From contig LGRX02035333.1 in the NCBI GenBank assembly GCA_001247695.2, forward strand, positions 1 to 64,000: a DNA stretch of 64,000 bases, in the 5' to 3' direction. Below are positions 43,001 through 56,019 of this stretch, piece after piece. Position 1 is the stretch's first letter; the number at the start of each line of letters is the position of its first letter. The position numbers and the translations under genes are program-made. The DNA comes from Cymbomonas tetramitiformis. Lineage: Eukaryota > Chlorophyta > Pyramimonadophyceae > Pyramimonadales > Pyramimonadaceae. Below the pieces are notes generated by a model. That model ran no database searches. It was not told the DNA's origin and was given only the letters and a program-made list of their open reading frames with translations.

Positions 43001-44655
43001 CCTTTCAGGAAATGAACAAGCTGCAGAGCCGAGTCATGCAGTTGAGAGATGAGATGGAGCGGAACAACTCCCCTGAGGCGTTGGTGATTATGTCGCATCT
43101 TCTCGTGCACATTGTCGACCAGCTGAAGGACAACGGCCCTGCACGGGAAATCTGGATGTATGTCTTCGAAGACTATTTCGGGTTGTTGAAGCTGTCCATC
43201 AAGACCCGCTCACAACCCGTCGCCAGCATGATGAAAGGACTGGAGTTGCGGCGAACGGTTTCCATGGTTGCTGGCATCAAGCGAATGCATCGAAGTGGTC
43301 GAGCTCCCCAGTATCGACCTCCTGCAAAGCAGAACATCTTTACAACGAAATCAAGCACTGTGCGGCCAACCGCTGGTGAGCACATCCCTAAGTATCATGT
43401 GTGTCATGCATGTTAGTCTTTCCATGCGTGTGGATGCTTTTTAAGTACGTGTGCACGAAGTCGTTCACACGTGTGGCCAGCGATCCATACGCACGGACGG
43501 TACTTTACTATTGTCCGTTTGGTCAATACCACCTGTCCAAGCGCGTGGACGAAGAGCCCACCGTGCGGACGACGTCGTCCACATGTGTGGAATACCTGTC
43601 CGTACGTACGGATGGGTTTTCACTATTGTCCGTTTTTTTTTCTCTTCAGTCTTCTTATGAGACAACTAATTCGCTTGCGCGGCGTCAATCGCAACAGATG
43701 ACAGAGAAAAGATTCAAGTCTACCTTCGTACCGAGTTCCCCGAGTACGACACTCTGTGCAAAAAGTTCGACGACACACTCGACTCATTCAACAGGTACCA
43801 ACTTATGTGCATGTCTGTAAATTGTGCGAACGCCACGTGGACGGCGTACGGACGGCGTACGGCCACCGTATGACAACGTACGGAACATTGAGTCCACCCG
43901 TGTGTACTTGCGAATGCAGGAACGTTGGACAACGGAATCGTCGCAACCGACGGGCGGGTCGTCGAAGGCCGATGACGAATGACGTGGTTCCGGTGTTTCT
44001 ACAACCAGACACGTGGAGAAGGTGCCCAAGAACTTTGCAGATTCAGCCTTTCACCGAGGAGGAGCAGACCTTCGCCTTAGCCGGGATCGCCCCGTGGACG
44101 GAGTATCCTAGCATCAAGATTGGGCGTGAAGATTTTCGAGTGCACGACAGCGACATTGGTTTGAAGAGTTGTCAACGGTATTTCAAGAGCATCTTTCGAA
44201 GTCCGGGAGTGCCAACTCCAGCTCAACTTCTTACAGGTGAGATACCGGACGATGACGTTGAAGATAGGTATGGGGAAATCATGAAGATCGTCAAGCTTGA
44301 TCTTCCCGGTCACGAGATCTTTCTGTTGAAGGCCCGTTGGTACCCAAAGGCGGCTGCGCTTGCGGACGATATCAGCAAGAACATTTACCTGCGCAAAGAC
44401 ATGCCATGGGACGTGTCTCAGCCATTCGTTCGCGCAAATAGCATTGAGAATCAAGTGGTAATTCAGGATGTTCCTTTCATGCCGGCTTGGCTTGCCCGGT
44501 ACAAAGGAAATGTTGTCCCTTTGGCCATTCGACGACGAACTGATTGCTTGCAAGTTGTGTTGGATCGCAAGGCGGATTTCTTCCGTGAAATCGATGATAA
44601 CAGTAGTAGCGAGGATGACCGTAGTAGTTCATCTGATTCAGATGATTGCGGATGA
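40007..44655 (+). CDS. CACTA/EnSpm Tnp2-type transposase, eight exons, 1044 aa
   Basis: Exons at 40007-40263, 40361-40872, 41287-41778, 42026-42388, 42529-42839, 43009-43375, 43698-43794 and 43920-44655 join in one frame with GT-AG borders; the exon 1/2 junction is least certain. The N-terminus CPCVECNGERC, with a later His, is the zinc-finger-like start usual in CACTA transposases. Exon 2 has a CX2C...CX2CX2C cluster. Exon 3 holds the Tnp2 core, with CADGVQFFNDG (catalytic Asp region) and a CLKC segment. DYLLDLMHILYNL in exon 4 fits the DxxH region. SHLLVHIVDQLKDNGPAREI with KTRSQPVASMMKG in exon 6 matches the DUF4218 pattern. QPFVRANSIENQVV in exon 8 matches DUF4216. The C-terminus is acidic and Ser-rich. 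Nothing is broken, so it may be active. It would bind the element's ends and move it by cut-and-paste. Confidence 0.85.
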
Positions 44656-44689
44656 TACACGATGTATTATATATGTAAATAAACCGTAT

Positions 44690-46120
44690 GTGCGCGGACA
44701 CCTGTATTCACACGCATGATTCCGCTAATCCATACGGGTAAACCCTTATCCACACGCGCGGATGTATGTGTCCACACGCGTGTTTCAACAAACTCCAATT
44801 TTGACGTCCATACGTATGGATTGGCGAATTCCGATCGTCCATACGTCTGTCCACACGTCGTCCGTACGCATGAGTTCATTCGTTGACACGCCCCCGTGGT
44901 GCCCATATATGGCTGATGAAGGGGCAAGCAACGCTCGGGCACACCCAGGCCCGGGTGCAATGGCTGTTCACACGTGCGGACAAGCGCAAACGAGTGGCAC
45001 GGCACGGGCCTCACACTGTCCATACGCCCGTCCACACGTCGTTCGTACGCGTCGGTACGACCCAGGGACACGCCCCCATGGTGTCCATGTGGCTGATGAA
45101 GGGGAAGGAAATGCTTGGGTACACCCAGGCCTGGGTGCAATGGGTGTCCACACGTGCGGACACGCGCAAACGAGTGGCACGGCACGGGCCTCACACTGTC
45201 CATACGCCCGTCCACACGTCGTCCGTACGCGTCGGTACGACCCAGGGACACGTCCCCATGGTGTCCATGTGGCTGATGAAGGGGAATGAAATGCTTGGGT
45301 ACACCCAGGCCCGGGTGCAATGGCTGTCCACACGTGCGGACAAGCGCAAACGAGTGGCACGGCACGGGCCTCACACTGTCCATACGCCCGTCCACACGTC
45401 GTCCGTACGCGTCGGTACGGTCCAGGGACACGTCCCCATGGTGTCCATGTGGCTGATGAAGGGGAAGGAAATGCTCGGGTACACCCAGGCCCGGGTGCAA
45501 TGGGTGTCCACACGTGCGGACAAGCGCAAACGAGTGGCACGGCACGGGCCTCACACTGTCCATACGCCCGTCCACACGTCGTCCGTACGCATCAGTACGT
45601 CCAGGGACACGTCCACATGGTGTCCACATGGCTGAGGAGGGGGCAAGCAGTGCTCGGGTACACCCAGGCCCGGGTGCAATGGATGTCCACACGTGCGGAC
45701 AAGCGCAAAAGAGTGGCACGGCACGGGCCTCACACTGTCCATACGCCCGTCCACACGTCGTCCGTACGCGTGGGTACGGTCCAGGGACACGTCCCCATGG
45801 TGTCCATATGGCTGAGGAGGGGTAGAAGCGGCATTTCTCGCAGTCCGCACGTGTGGACAACATTTTCCAGTGGTTCATGCGTATGGACGGCACCTATCCA
45901 TACGGTCGGAGCGTCCACACGCGTAATAAAATCAGGTAAACTAGCATACGTCGTCCACACGGATGCGCACGTACGGACGACGTATGGATTTATCGTATGG
46001 ACACCGTATGAACATCACTTTTACAAATTAGACAATTTCACACGTGTGGATTTAGCAAAAAAGCGTCCATAGGGTGTCCGTACGCTGTCCACGCGTCGGA
46101 CGGACGGTTTTCCACGCGTG
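44690..46120. repeat. right subterminal repeats of the CACTA element
   Basis: GTCCRTACG, GTCCACACG and CGTGTGGAC units occur throughout. Between 44920 and 45830 they are organised into five tandem units of 180 bp (period visible at 44968, 45148, 45328, 45508 and about 45686), each with a CACACGTGCGGACAAGCGCA block. The open frames of 100-408 codons on both strands come from the 180-bp (60-codon) period and are not called as genes. Confidence 0.9.
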
Positions 46121-46147
46121 TAAAAAGGCCAATAATTTGTAGGGACT

Positions 46148-46364
46148 CTCGATGACAGATGTCATTCAAGTCTTTCCTTGAATAATGACAGATGATGTGA
46201 CTTATCATCTGACGACATGTACAGTCATAGTCGACCATACTGACGACTGTCTGTCGTTATAATATATGACATGACTCGACATGACATGACATGGTATGAC
46301 ATGTCTGACAGGTATGACACGTATGACATGTATGACACACATGTCATCGGTCGTGACCCTGACA
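46148..46364 (-). repeat. 3' LTR, second part (after the CACTA insertion)
   Basis: It matches 55805-56019 with about six substitutions by eye. Confidence 0.85.
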
Positions 46365-46377
46365 GATCTCCCCTCTT
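46365..46377 (-). other. polypurine tract of the LTR retrotransposon derivative
   Basis: The minus strand reads AAGAGGGGAGATC immediately before the LTR start TGTCAGGG. Confidence 0.65.
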
Positions 46378-49300
46378 AAAAGAGTTGTGACCTCACAACG
46401 GGCATACCTTTGTATATGTCTATGATGTCTTTGTTGTTGTTGCTTCTTGCTGGTACCAGTCTTCTTACACCGATTTGAGGCGTCCCTCATGGTGTTTTTA
46501 GGTTATTGGGGCGAACTGAGTCCACTTTAGTCCCTCACCTTACAGTTCTTAGGATGTAGCCCCCTTTGAAGTTCGTATCGTATTTCAGAGTGACGTTTCA
46601 AGGTTCAATGAATTGCGTTTCGTGATACAGATTGACGCTGGATTACTGATTGATCCACACGTATCGTGCGTCAGAGTGACGATTCAAAGTATCCGAAGTG
46701 TACGTTACGGATTATTTGCGCTAGCCGTCGTCGCTTTGCGAACGATGATCCCACGATTTAACGATTTATAATCGAACGACTCTCGGCCTGATATAGTGCA
46801 CCCAACCCTTCCTCCCCTCCTTAAGCTACTTTGGAGGATCATAGGCGGCAACGGGGAGCCCGTGTTTGTTTCCGGAGTTATTTCACCGGGGGCTTGTTTT
46901 ATTGCAAACAGAGTGGCCCTGCTTAACGGGATTGGACTTATAATCCTTACCCGGTCTGCTCACTCTTGATATGGTCCAGTACGCACGCTTTGACGAACAT
47001 CTATCGCGATGAGTGAGAATGGATTCGCCACGTACTAATGTGAAATTTCTTTAGTTATGTTTGTCAAGCACAACTTAGGATCACAACTCCGTCTACCTCA
47101 GTCGATGTCTCCGGTAGCTTCGGATGACTGGCCACAGAATCCGATGACAAACCACGGTCTTGGCAAAGGTAGCATTAGCAGTTTTTCACAGATATTGGTA
47201 CCCGCATATGCGTATCTGTGTAAGGGTATGATTTATACAAGGCTCACTACACCTTAGCAAGGAAGGATCAATTCCTGCTCCTGTCATATCAATTTGATGC
47301 AGGGTAAAAATGTTAGGGATATAACCCTGCAGTTCTCGGGTTGCAGCCCATTGCACCGAAGGCGCATCGCAGTTCTTGGGATGCAGCCCTGATATATATA
47401 TATATATGACCGATGGACGAAAACCTCTTGGGTATATGTTTCCACGGCCTGATTATTATTTGGTCGGCAATTATTGGCAAAAAGTCATTGGCTATCAGCT
47501 TTTGACTCAGAAGCCACAATGTTATAGAAGCTGCGACCTATTGTGATCATATGCGGCAGTTATGCCTTTAGCATACGTAGACAATATGATTATGTGGAAC
47601 TTATAATCCCACTTAAGTTGCATCATGATAAATTTATCCAGGTGTTAACAAGTGTTCAGGATTTGATAAGGGGTTGATGCCCCACAAGCTAAAGGTCACT
47701 GTCTCATAAGGCTCGCCTCAAGTGTGCGGCTTTGAGGATTAGCGTCCTGGCGAGGCACAGTCATGATGCTTCCTAGTCCATAATGGAGCTGGAAATGAGA
47801 ATGCTCAAGATATCCGAAGACAGGAAGGCTTTTAGTTGGCCAGAGTTACTGTCAAGATGCTTAACCTTGACGGAGTGGCATTCGGATACAAACTGTGCAA
47901 CCATGCATGTGACTTATGCATTGGTGTATGACTTTGATGAATTGTCTCTTGTCATGAACCTGGAAGGAATGACGGGCAAATAGCTAGAGTGGCGGATTTA
48001 CTCACTCGGCTTTGCTGTTATGGAATTCGATGCCTGATGGCACAACTGGCAATCCTTTGCTCAGATGCTTTCCTTAAGACATTGGCAACAACTTGTGTGC
48101 CAGCCTCTCTAGATTTGGGGAGAAACCATAGATCAACAATTCATGAATCAAAACACATATTACCAAGGTTGATTCATCGAATCCTTCAACTCTTGAATTT
48201 CGACAATCAGCATCTCAGGTTGTTGACGTCAAAGTGATGGTCGTAAGCTTACAATATAGCTTATTCACATTTGAAAAACCATCGTTCTCCTATGTCAGTG
48301 CCCTTCATATAATATGATAGAGCCGGAGAAATATGTATCTATGATTTCTTCATAATGAACTTTATGTGTCAGTAAGTCAAATAAGACTTCATTTGATGTT
48401 TCAATCGGCATGATGTACCGTGTCATCAACTTTATGGCTGCTATACACAGATGCTGGAACTTTTGATAAGATTTTTAATCTTCCAAGCAAAATCACAATG
48501 ATGTAAATCAATTTGTGGCAGCTGTATGAAAAATGAATGAATCTATACTCTTCCTCCCCCTCGTAAAAAGAGATGTATCAAACCAATCAGATGGTGATGG
48601 AGGATGTTATTCAATCATTATGTTATGTGAAAAATGGTTTGATAGAGAATCAGACTGAGATTACTCATCGAATGCTTTAGAGGTAACAATGCCAATCTGA
48701 ACATTGATTCTCTCTACGTCATATTGGCACGATATGCCTGACGTTTTTGAATGTGGCAAATGCCAGATGATATCAAATGCAGTCGTTGGGTTGCAACCCA
48801 AATACTTTGTCAGTTCAGGGTCACTATAGTGTACCCAACTTAGACAATGGTTCTGGATAATGATTGTCATGATGAACAGCGAAATCAGTGATGGTACCGA
48901 AGTTAATGAAGAGTCAATCAAGAAGTGTCTGTAATGACAACAACTTACTACGAGTTGTATTTTCGTAGTTGATGGATGGCTGACATGTCATTTCATTATG
49001 AATAGAACATGGCATTGCCTAGTGATATGTGTATATTCTTCAGCACATGATCACTTATCTCAATGGTGCCCATTTTATTTTTGGGCAAACACTATTCAGA
49101 GACTTGTTATGATAAAGAAGTATGAATGATGAATGTGTCATTTCAATCCGATAGAATTGTGACTTGTTTTATGACTATAAAATTTCTGTCACTTTCCAGA
49201 ATGAGGATGAACTGCGCTTGGAAACCGTATGCAGATTGCGGGTTTTCCAAGACTTCGTGGCCTCATGGATGGGGCAACAAATTTCTAAACATTCCAGAAT

Positions 49301-52300
49301 GAGCTTTCAAAGAGTCTTCATTTCTTAATGAAGCATGCTTGTCTTATGTGCCAAAATGATATGAAATTACAAATATGGTGTCAATCTATATGTGGATGGT
49401 TTATACCATTGTATGCTATTCCACAAATAAGTAGTGATGTCAGAATAAAAACTTTGGACAATTGCAACTCAGTGCAAACTTGAGTGCATTCAAGCCCACT
49501 TGTATGTTCAGAATCTGAATCTAATGTACTTTTCTAGCTAAAGCTACCATTGACTGTCCAACATCCAGTGAGGACATTGTTTCCTACGTCTTTTGGCATC
49601 ACGCTCAGCTTTTTTCTTATTTTGCAAGCGCCTCTTTGCTACTGCTACATCCGGAACGTTGTACCAGCCACGAAACTTGCTGGAATCTACTAGCTCATCT
49701 TCTGAGCTTTCTTCATCCAAAAGCAAAACTGGCTTCAACATGTCTTGTTCTTCCATCGAGGACGAATCACACAGGGAGGCAGCAGACCTGCAGCATGCGA
49801 AGAAAATAAACAGCAAGAAAGTCACCATGCAAAATTACCATCCACTGAAGGAGATGACTCCCATCATAGGGCGGTATTGGATGTTTTGATATGACACATG
49901 GAAAATATGAGTAATTCTTAGAGAATTTTGGGATAAACATCCTGGATTGGCTGTGCTTGATTGCTCTATGCCCAAGAATGACCGAAGAGATTGCTTGCCA
50001 TCTTTCAGCCATATAGCGTGGAGGCTGCTTAACAACGGTTGGGTCATAAGCTAAATAGCTATGTCAGCTATGTCGGAGGCGGAATAGCCATGATTGCACA
50101 GACTCTGTCGTTCATGATGAATAGACCTCTGAGAAATGGTGTCTGAAAAATCAATACTTTTGATAACAACTCAACCTTTTGGTATGATGAAGAGCTGATG
50201 ATCTTTGTTGCATTATAATTGTTTAATGTGCACTAATGAAATGCCTCGTGATATATAATCTCACAGAATAGGCATTGCTCAATGGCGATATGATCAGATA
50301 TGTAATGATCAATGAAGACAAGATGGTTGGTATGGCTCATTCAGTAGGCATAATTACCTCAAAGAGATGCCAATACACGGATACATATCAAGACATAAGG
50401 GCAATAGGCTTATTGTATAGCCTTCAAGGCAGCTAGCATTTATGCTGCATTGGTTAGCTCAGTGGCTTTGACCTTTCTAGGTGTTGTACTAAGGCCGTAG
50501 CCTGCATATTGCATTGAGTACTCTTGACACCTTTAATGATACAATCAGATGATATGTATGAAATATCAAGAATGGTTGCCCTTTTCAATGATCATCGGTG
50601 GCAGAGGCCATAGTGCTTGCACCGTGTCAATATACAATTCTTGTTTGGATACATGTTAGACTGGATTTATACAATGTCTAGGTCTTCAAAATCAAGCTTA
50701 TATGTATGTCATGGCTGATGACCTTAGAAATGTTTGATACATATATGTGTCAACTTCATGGAGTTCTGCATGGTTTGACTATATATAGTCAGGCTTACCA
50801 AAACAAAAACAATGATGCAACTTATATTTGTTTTATTATTTGTCTTTATTATCTATTTGGTTTTTAGTTGTATTTCTAGCTTATCATCTTCCCCCCTCAA
50901 GGAAGTGTATTGCTAGGCGGTTGTCAAGCGCCGTTCAAATACAACAGAGGTCCGACCTCTATGTGATGACGTGGAAGCTTTCTATGAAGCTGGATAGCAG
51001 TTCTCGGGTTGCAGCCCATTGCACCGAAGGTGCATTGCAGTTATTGGGATGCAGCCCGAATCCACGTCATCAGCGTGGGTCATATAGTGCCCAAGCATGT
51101 GCTGTATATATACAACACTACCCTCCAGCGGCGAAGTGGTTTGCTATTACCATCATCGTATGCTGTGGGACGGGATATCAATATATAATCAGAGAGCATG
51201 GTAATATGTGTACCATGTTTGTCAATATTGGAGAGACTGTGTCTTCTTTAAAATCCTCATGACTATATGTATAATGGTGCTATACTGATGTCAACACCTT
51301 CTCTCTGAGTGATTTATTGATTTCAGATGCGATGTCGTGGCATAAAATATGTCCACGTCATTGGCACGAGTCATGTTGTGTCCATGCATACACGATCTTA
51401 GCGCAGGTCACAATACAGTGCCCGAGCATACGCGATTTTAGCGTAGGTCACATTGTGCCTCTATTTATTACATCTGAGAATATCTGTTACTCACCTTTGT
51501 GAGTCTAGACAGCATTGTGCTGATTGCAATGCTTTCTCTGGTGACTTATATATCACAGATTATACCAAATGTGGTGATCAGTCCAGTGCAATATTTTGTC
51601 ACCGGAATGTACAGGGATTGTAAATGATTGCAATCCAGCCGGAGGAACAATCTCAACAGCTTATTCTGTACTAATGAATTCATCGGAGTTGTACTCATTT
51701 CGACGATTCGAAACCCATGTCATTGTAATGATGACAGCTCATATGAATATATAGGGTTTTTATCAGAATGCTTTTATGTGATGTCTACATATTATGAACA
51801 ATTCACTTGCATCTTAGGACAAAGGAGTTACGCTTAGAAGGTCTTGCATGGTGGTCACCAACAGTTATCAGCTGTTATTCGGGTGCCAAATTCTGCCTTC
51901 AGCACTGGGACTATATCAACCAGTCTTACAGCGATGCACTTGTCCTTCCCACTCTTATGTACGGCTATAATGCCAAAGTGTATCAGGTGGGATATATATA
52001 TACATTATATAACTATCATCTTCTGATCCAGGATATGCAATTAAGCATGGTATCAGGTTATATGTTATGTATATAGTTCAGCATTCCAAACTTACTCGAG
52101 AATATAAATGCTGAGCAAAAGTCAACTTATAGTCATTGGAATATAGTTTCCCATACGAGTTTACACTTTGTTAGTGATGGTGGATTTAACGTTGTACAGC
52201 GATTTCAACGTTACTTGTGGATGCAGTGATTTTATCAAAAGCAATCCATCAGAAATCACCAGATCGGAATATAAAATGGATATGTGTGAAATTCTATCCA

Positions 52301-55300
52301 CCTTCTTCCCCCCTTGAGGAAGTGTGAACACATAGGCAGTCAATTGCCTATATATTTCATAGCGTATAGCTTACAGCTTATAGTATATAGCTTGCAATCC
52401 TTGTAGGAAGCAGCTTATACAGTTTTAGGGTTGTTGCCCAACAGTTCTTGGGTTGTTGCCCAACAGTTCTTGGGTTGTTGCCCGAAATATTATCATGTTT
52501 GTGCTGATTACAGCATGATATATTTATGCCAAACACGAAGTTTATCGAATATTTAGTGGCATTTTAGGGCATGTTAGGTTACAGTGGCCCATATTCCCAA
52601 TAATGCAATTAGGGTGTTACATGGTATCAGTAACCCTAAAATAGGTAAAAATAAAGCAGTATAAATATTTTGCAAACATTTTTAAGCAAAACTGCATTTA
52701 ATACCACACTGAATGTTACGTGGTTCTCAGGAGGTATGTTACACCCCTGACACACACATTCAATTTTTTGGGTGTTACAGGGTGTTACACATGCTGCATA
52801 AATCAGGGATTGTTTATTGATAGCTAAATATTCATATTAGCAAAAAAAAATCAATCCGAAATTTTCATTTTTAAATCATGCGTAAAACATTTTGACGCAT
52901 TTCGTTACAGCAAATATGTACACCCCTACATATTTAACACCTGCTATCTAGGGTGTTACACGAGATATGACTATAGTCATTATGATTTTCTCATACCTCA
53001 ATAGGTATAAAATCATATTATCAAATAAAATAGGGTCCGATTTTCAATTTTCAAACCTATCGCAAACGGATTTTACCTATTTTGGCCGTTTTTCGGCTTT
53101 ATTATTGTTTCCATAATAACATATCTCTGTGTGTGTGTGGACTGCAAAGTACAGAAGCACTGCATATCACTTCACCTTTGCACATGACAATTTTCATGGC
53201 ATAAAAGTGAATTATTCTGCATATCAACATCTGAGGTTGATCATATTTGTGGGTTTTACTGATTGAAACCCATGGAAGTAAATGTACTTCCTGATGATAT
53301 TTAGATTTACCAACTATAAGCGGATTATCCACTTCAGTGATAATTTATCAATCTATGATATGTTTTGAGCATATGACTGTGCTCTAAGATATATCAAAAA
53401 TGATATCTCTTGTTTTAAACATATCAGGACATAGCTTGATTATATAATCAAAGCAGTTTGACACAACACATATATATGTGTGTGCTTGTCCTCAACAACC
53501 TCTGTCAGTTCAATATATAGTTACTGATCTGAGAGTGTACATGCAATTTGAGCTGATCAATTCTGAATCAATTGTCATAATGCAATGTACTTGTTGTTGT
53601 TGCTCCAGCGATGATATGTGAGACGAATGGACAATGCTCAGCAGTGACCAGCTGCTTATTTGAGCATTGTATAATGCCTTCGGGTCTGGAGATTTCTCCA
53701 TCCAGCCCTACAGCATGTTGGATTATTCTGTTCCCATATCTATCGCCATCACTGACACTCCACACGCACATGTGTTTGTGGAGTGTTATCCATATTATCA
53801 TATACATGATAGATATTAAAGTTGGTCAATTCACTATGAGTCAGTGAATATCAATACATACAGTAATGCCAGTGTGTGTGCATGTATAGTACTTATTGAT
53901 TAGTACTTTTTGCCAGTGTGTGTGTGTGTGCTCACTTTTACACACCTATAGGAAGATAACTTCTGGATTTAACAATATTCCCAGACAGTTTATCATGCAG
54001 GATGATGATCAGCATACCATGTACTGAATGAATCTAGCATGATATATATTAGGTTAGGGGTTATTGTAATCCCGAGATAATCTCATTCACAATAATGAGT
54101 TGCTGGTCTATTTCACATATAGTTCCGGTGAGCAATCCTTTCAGTGATCCACAATAGAACGATATGTGGTCCGAAGAGTATCTCGACTCCACCGGGACAT
54201 AACGAGCTAATTATTGTGTTAAGACCACTGAATATGCACCTTACACTATATGGGTTCGAATATAGTTAACATGCACAGCAGGTATGCTTTTGTGCATGTC
54301 TGATGCATTGTGATATGATGCCATTTATTCCAGCTGCTACCGTGATCAAGCTGGTTTATACATAACATCTGCTAACATGATGCATGCACAACTTACAATA
54401 TTGCAGTCACTCAGTATAGAATGTATACATGATGTAATGCTGCATATACTCAGATGTTGCATGTTGGTGTATGCTGCATGTTAGTGTGTGCATGTTAATG
54501 TGTGCTGCATTTTAGTGTATGCTGCAAATACTGCAAGTTCAGATAAACATCTCTTGCACACTATATTGCAAATAAGCATGAAAATGCTGACAATTTGAAT
54601 ATTTCTGCAGTCATCAATATATGGTGTGAAATGCTGCAGTATAATAATCAGATGTCCATCATGCATCCATCCAAAATATCCCTGCGAGTATACAGTTGTT
54701 TTGCAGAGTATTTTGACGCGAGTATGTAATGTACAGATGATCGTAGCAACATTTTGACATCATCATCGTAAAATTGCAAGATAATCGTAGCACGCTGCAA
54801 ATGAATTTATGCAATCGGGCGCGCTGCTGATGAAAAGCATATATCGTCGCCATTTCTCAGCGCATGATACGAGCGCTGACGTATGCTGACTTATGCGCGG
54901 ATCATAAATCCGTCGATAATTGCTATGCCGTATCTCATTCTGAACAATTTTCAAATGCGATCATCCATGCGCGTGCATGTAATTGACGCGCATGCTGTCA
55001 ACTGCGAATCAGTCTTTCGCGCATCGACATATATGATAGCCGTACAGTAAGCGATTTGATGCGATCATGAAAATTGTAATAGTGCGCGCTGATGATTTTT
55101 GAGTACATCTCGTCGCAGTATTTGCGAATTTATGTACATCTGCGAATCATATATGCGCGTACATCTCATCGCTGCGCGCATGTATGCCGTATGCACACCT
55201 TGTCGTGCAGTATATGTGCGATCAGCTGTAGTATGCGATCCTGCGAATGCGACAATTATCTCGCGCACTGTCTTCGCTATTGCAGCGGTATATGCGATAT

Positions 55301-55418
55301 GTCAATTATTCGTATTATTCGACTGCGTCGCCTTATATGCTTAAGCTCCGCAACCTGTCAACACAAAATTATTGATATCTACGCGCTGCACTTGAGTTCT
55401 CGTGTTCGTGCCTTGACG
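46378..55418 (-). other. non-coding interior of the LTR retrotransposon derivative
   Basis: No frame exceeds 144 codons on either strand in about 9 kb, and none shows retroviral motifs. The sequence is AT-rich. Recurrent items include polypurine-like runs (reverse complement of 46809-46825, 48550-48560, 50889-50900 and 52307-52318) with a following GGAAGTGT; GGGNTGC palindromes near 47340, 47390, 48788, 51007, 51050 and 52435-52490; and TGTTACACCC/GGGTGTTACA inverted pairs at 52620-52970 beside a TGGTATCAG at 52622, which could mark an older LTR element. I see no tRNA gene. Confidence 0.6.
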
Positions 55419-55432
55419 AGCTTAGAATACCA
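55419..55432 (-). other. primer binding site of the LTR retrotransposon derivative
   Basis: Two bases inside the 5' LTR on the minus strand the sequence TGGTATTCTAAGC resembles the initiator-Met site. Confidence 0.5.
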
Positions 55433-55434
55433 TC

Positions 55435-56019
55435 TCTTAGGGCTAGATAAGCGAGCCCTCAATATATCATATAAATTACAAGTAAACGCTGCGTTATATA
55501 ACAGTAACACAAGCGTAAGATAATAGCGGGGGATGAGTGCAGAACTTCTATGTCTGAAGATACTGCTGAAGCACAACGCTTCCTCATCTATACCATATGT
55601 CTCCCATCGCATATAGATGGTACCGCCATTGGGTTGTGAACCCGAGACATTGGTTGAACGACCAGTATCGTCAGAACGAATAATACGTTCGCCCCATAAT
55701 ACTGCGCATGCTTGTTCCGCACATGCTTAAAGCAAAGATGGTTCTTGTTTGTTACTTCAAGATGTATCTTGCTTTGCCATCTTCGAGTTCGACGTACGAA
55801 CTCTCGATGACAGATGTCATTCAAGTCTTTCCTTGAATAATGACAGATGATGTGACTTATCATCTGACGACATGTACAGTCATAGTCGACCATACTGACG
55901 ACTGTCTGTCATTATAATATATCACATGACTCGACATGACATGACATGGTATGCCATGTCTGACAGGTATGGCACGTATGACATGTATGACACATATATC
56001 ATCGGTCGTGACCCTGACA
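55435..56019 (-). repeat. 5' LTR (uninterrupted, 585 bp)
   Basis: The plus strand starts TCTTAGGGCTAG and ends CGTGACCCTGACA. It preserves the empty target site of the CACTA transposon near 55804. Confidence 0.9.

Larger units (their letters stand above)
30643..46144. mobile_element. CACTA/EnSpm-like DNA transposon, 15.5 kb, apparently complete
   Basis: The ends are CCCTACAAATTATTG at 30643 and CAATAATTTGTAGGG at 46144, a perfect 15-bp inverted repeat. ACT flanks both sides (30640-30642 and 46145-46147), and the uninterrupted sequence GTACGAACTCTCGATGAC exists in the other LTR near 55795-55812. A 3-bp duplication is typical of CACTA elements, although the terminal bases are CCCTA rather than CACTA. 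It encodes a Tnp2-type transposase on the plus strand and a second protein on the minus strand, and carries long subterminal arrays of a CGTAYGGAC-type motif, like the transposase-binding repeats of En/Spm. The insertion is younger than the LTR element. Confidence 0.9.
30277..56019 (-). mobile_element. large LTR retrotransposon derivative inserted in the polymerase-helicase gene
   Basis: A 583-585-bp direct repeat bounds the insertion: left copy at 30277-46364, itself split by a CACTA transposon, and right copy at 55435-56019. The 5-bp AGGAG is duplicated at 30272-30276 and 56020-56024. On the minus strand the right LTR is the 5' LTR. It is followed by a TGGTATTCTAAGC segment similar to the initiator-Met primer site TGGTATCAGAGC. 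A polypurine run AAGAGGGGAGATC precedes the other LTR. The ends are TGTCAGGG...CCCTAAGA rather than perfect TG...CA. The LTRs differ by roughly nine substitutions and a 2-bp gap by eye. The 9-kb interior has no long ORF, so it is non-autonomous. Confidence 0.85.

Noticed and set aside
44667..46072. Frames of 175-408 codons on both strands
   Set aside because: They arise from the 180-bp tandem unit, a multiple of three, so all frames stay open together.
30643..46144. CRISPR-like array reading of the regular repeats
   Set aside because: Units are degenerate, lack unique spacers of even length, and sit at transposon ends in a eukaryotic context.
50449..50520. Possible tRNA gene (GGTTAGCTCAGTGG)
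   Set aside because: It resembles an A box, but there is no GGTTCRANTCC B box or cloverleaf downstream.
52737..52785. Solo LTR from TGTTACACCC to GGGTGTTACA
   Set aside because: The interval is only about 45 bp and several similar pairs overlap nearby. It is noted only as possible relics.
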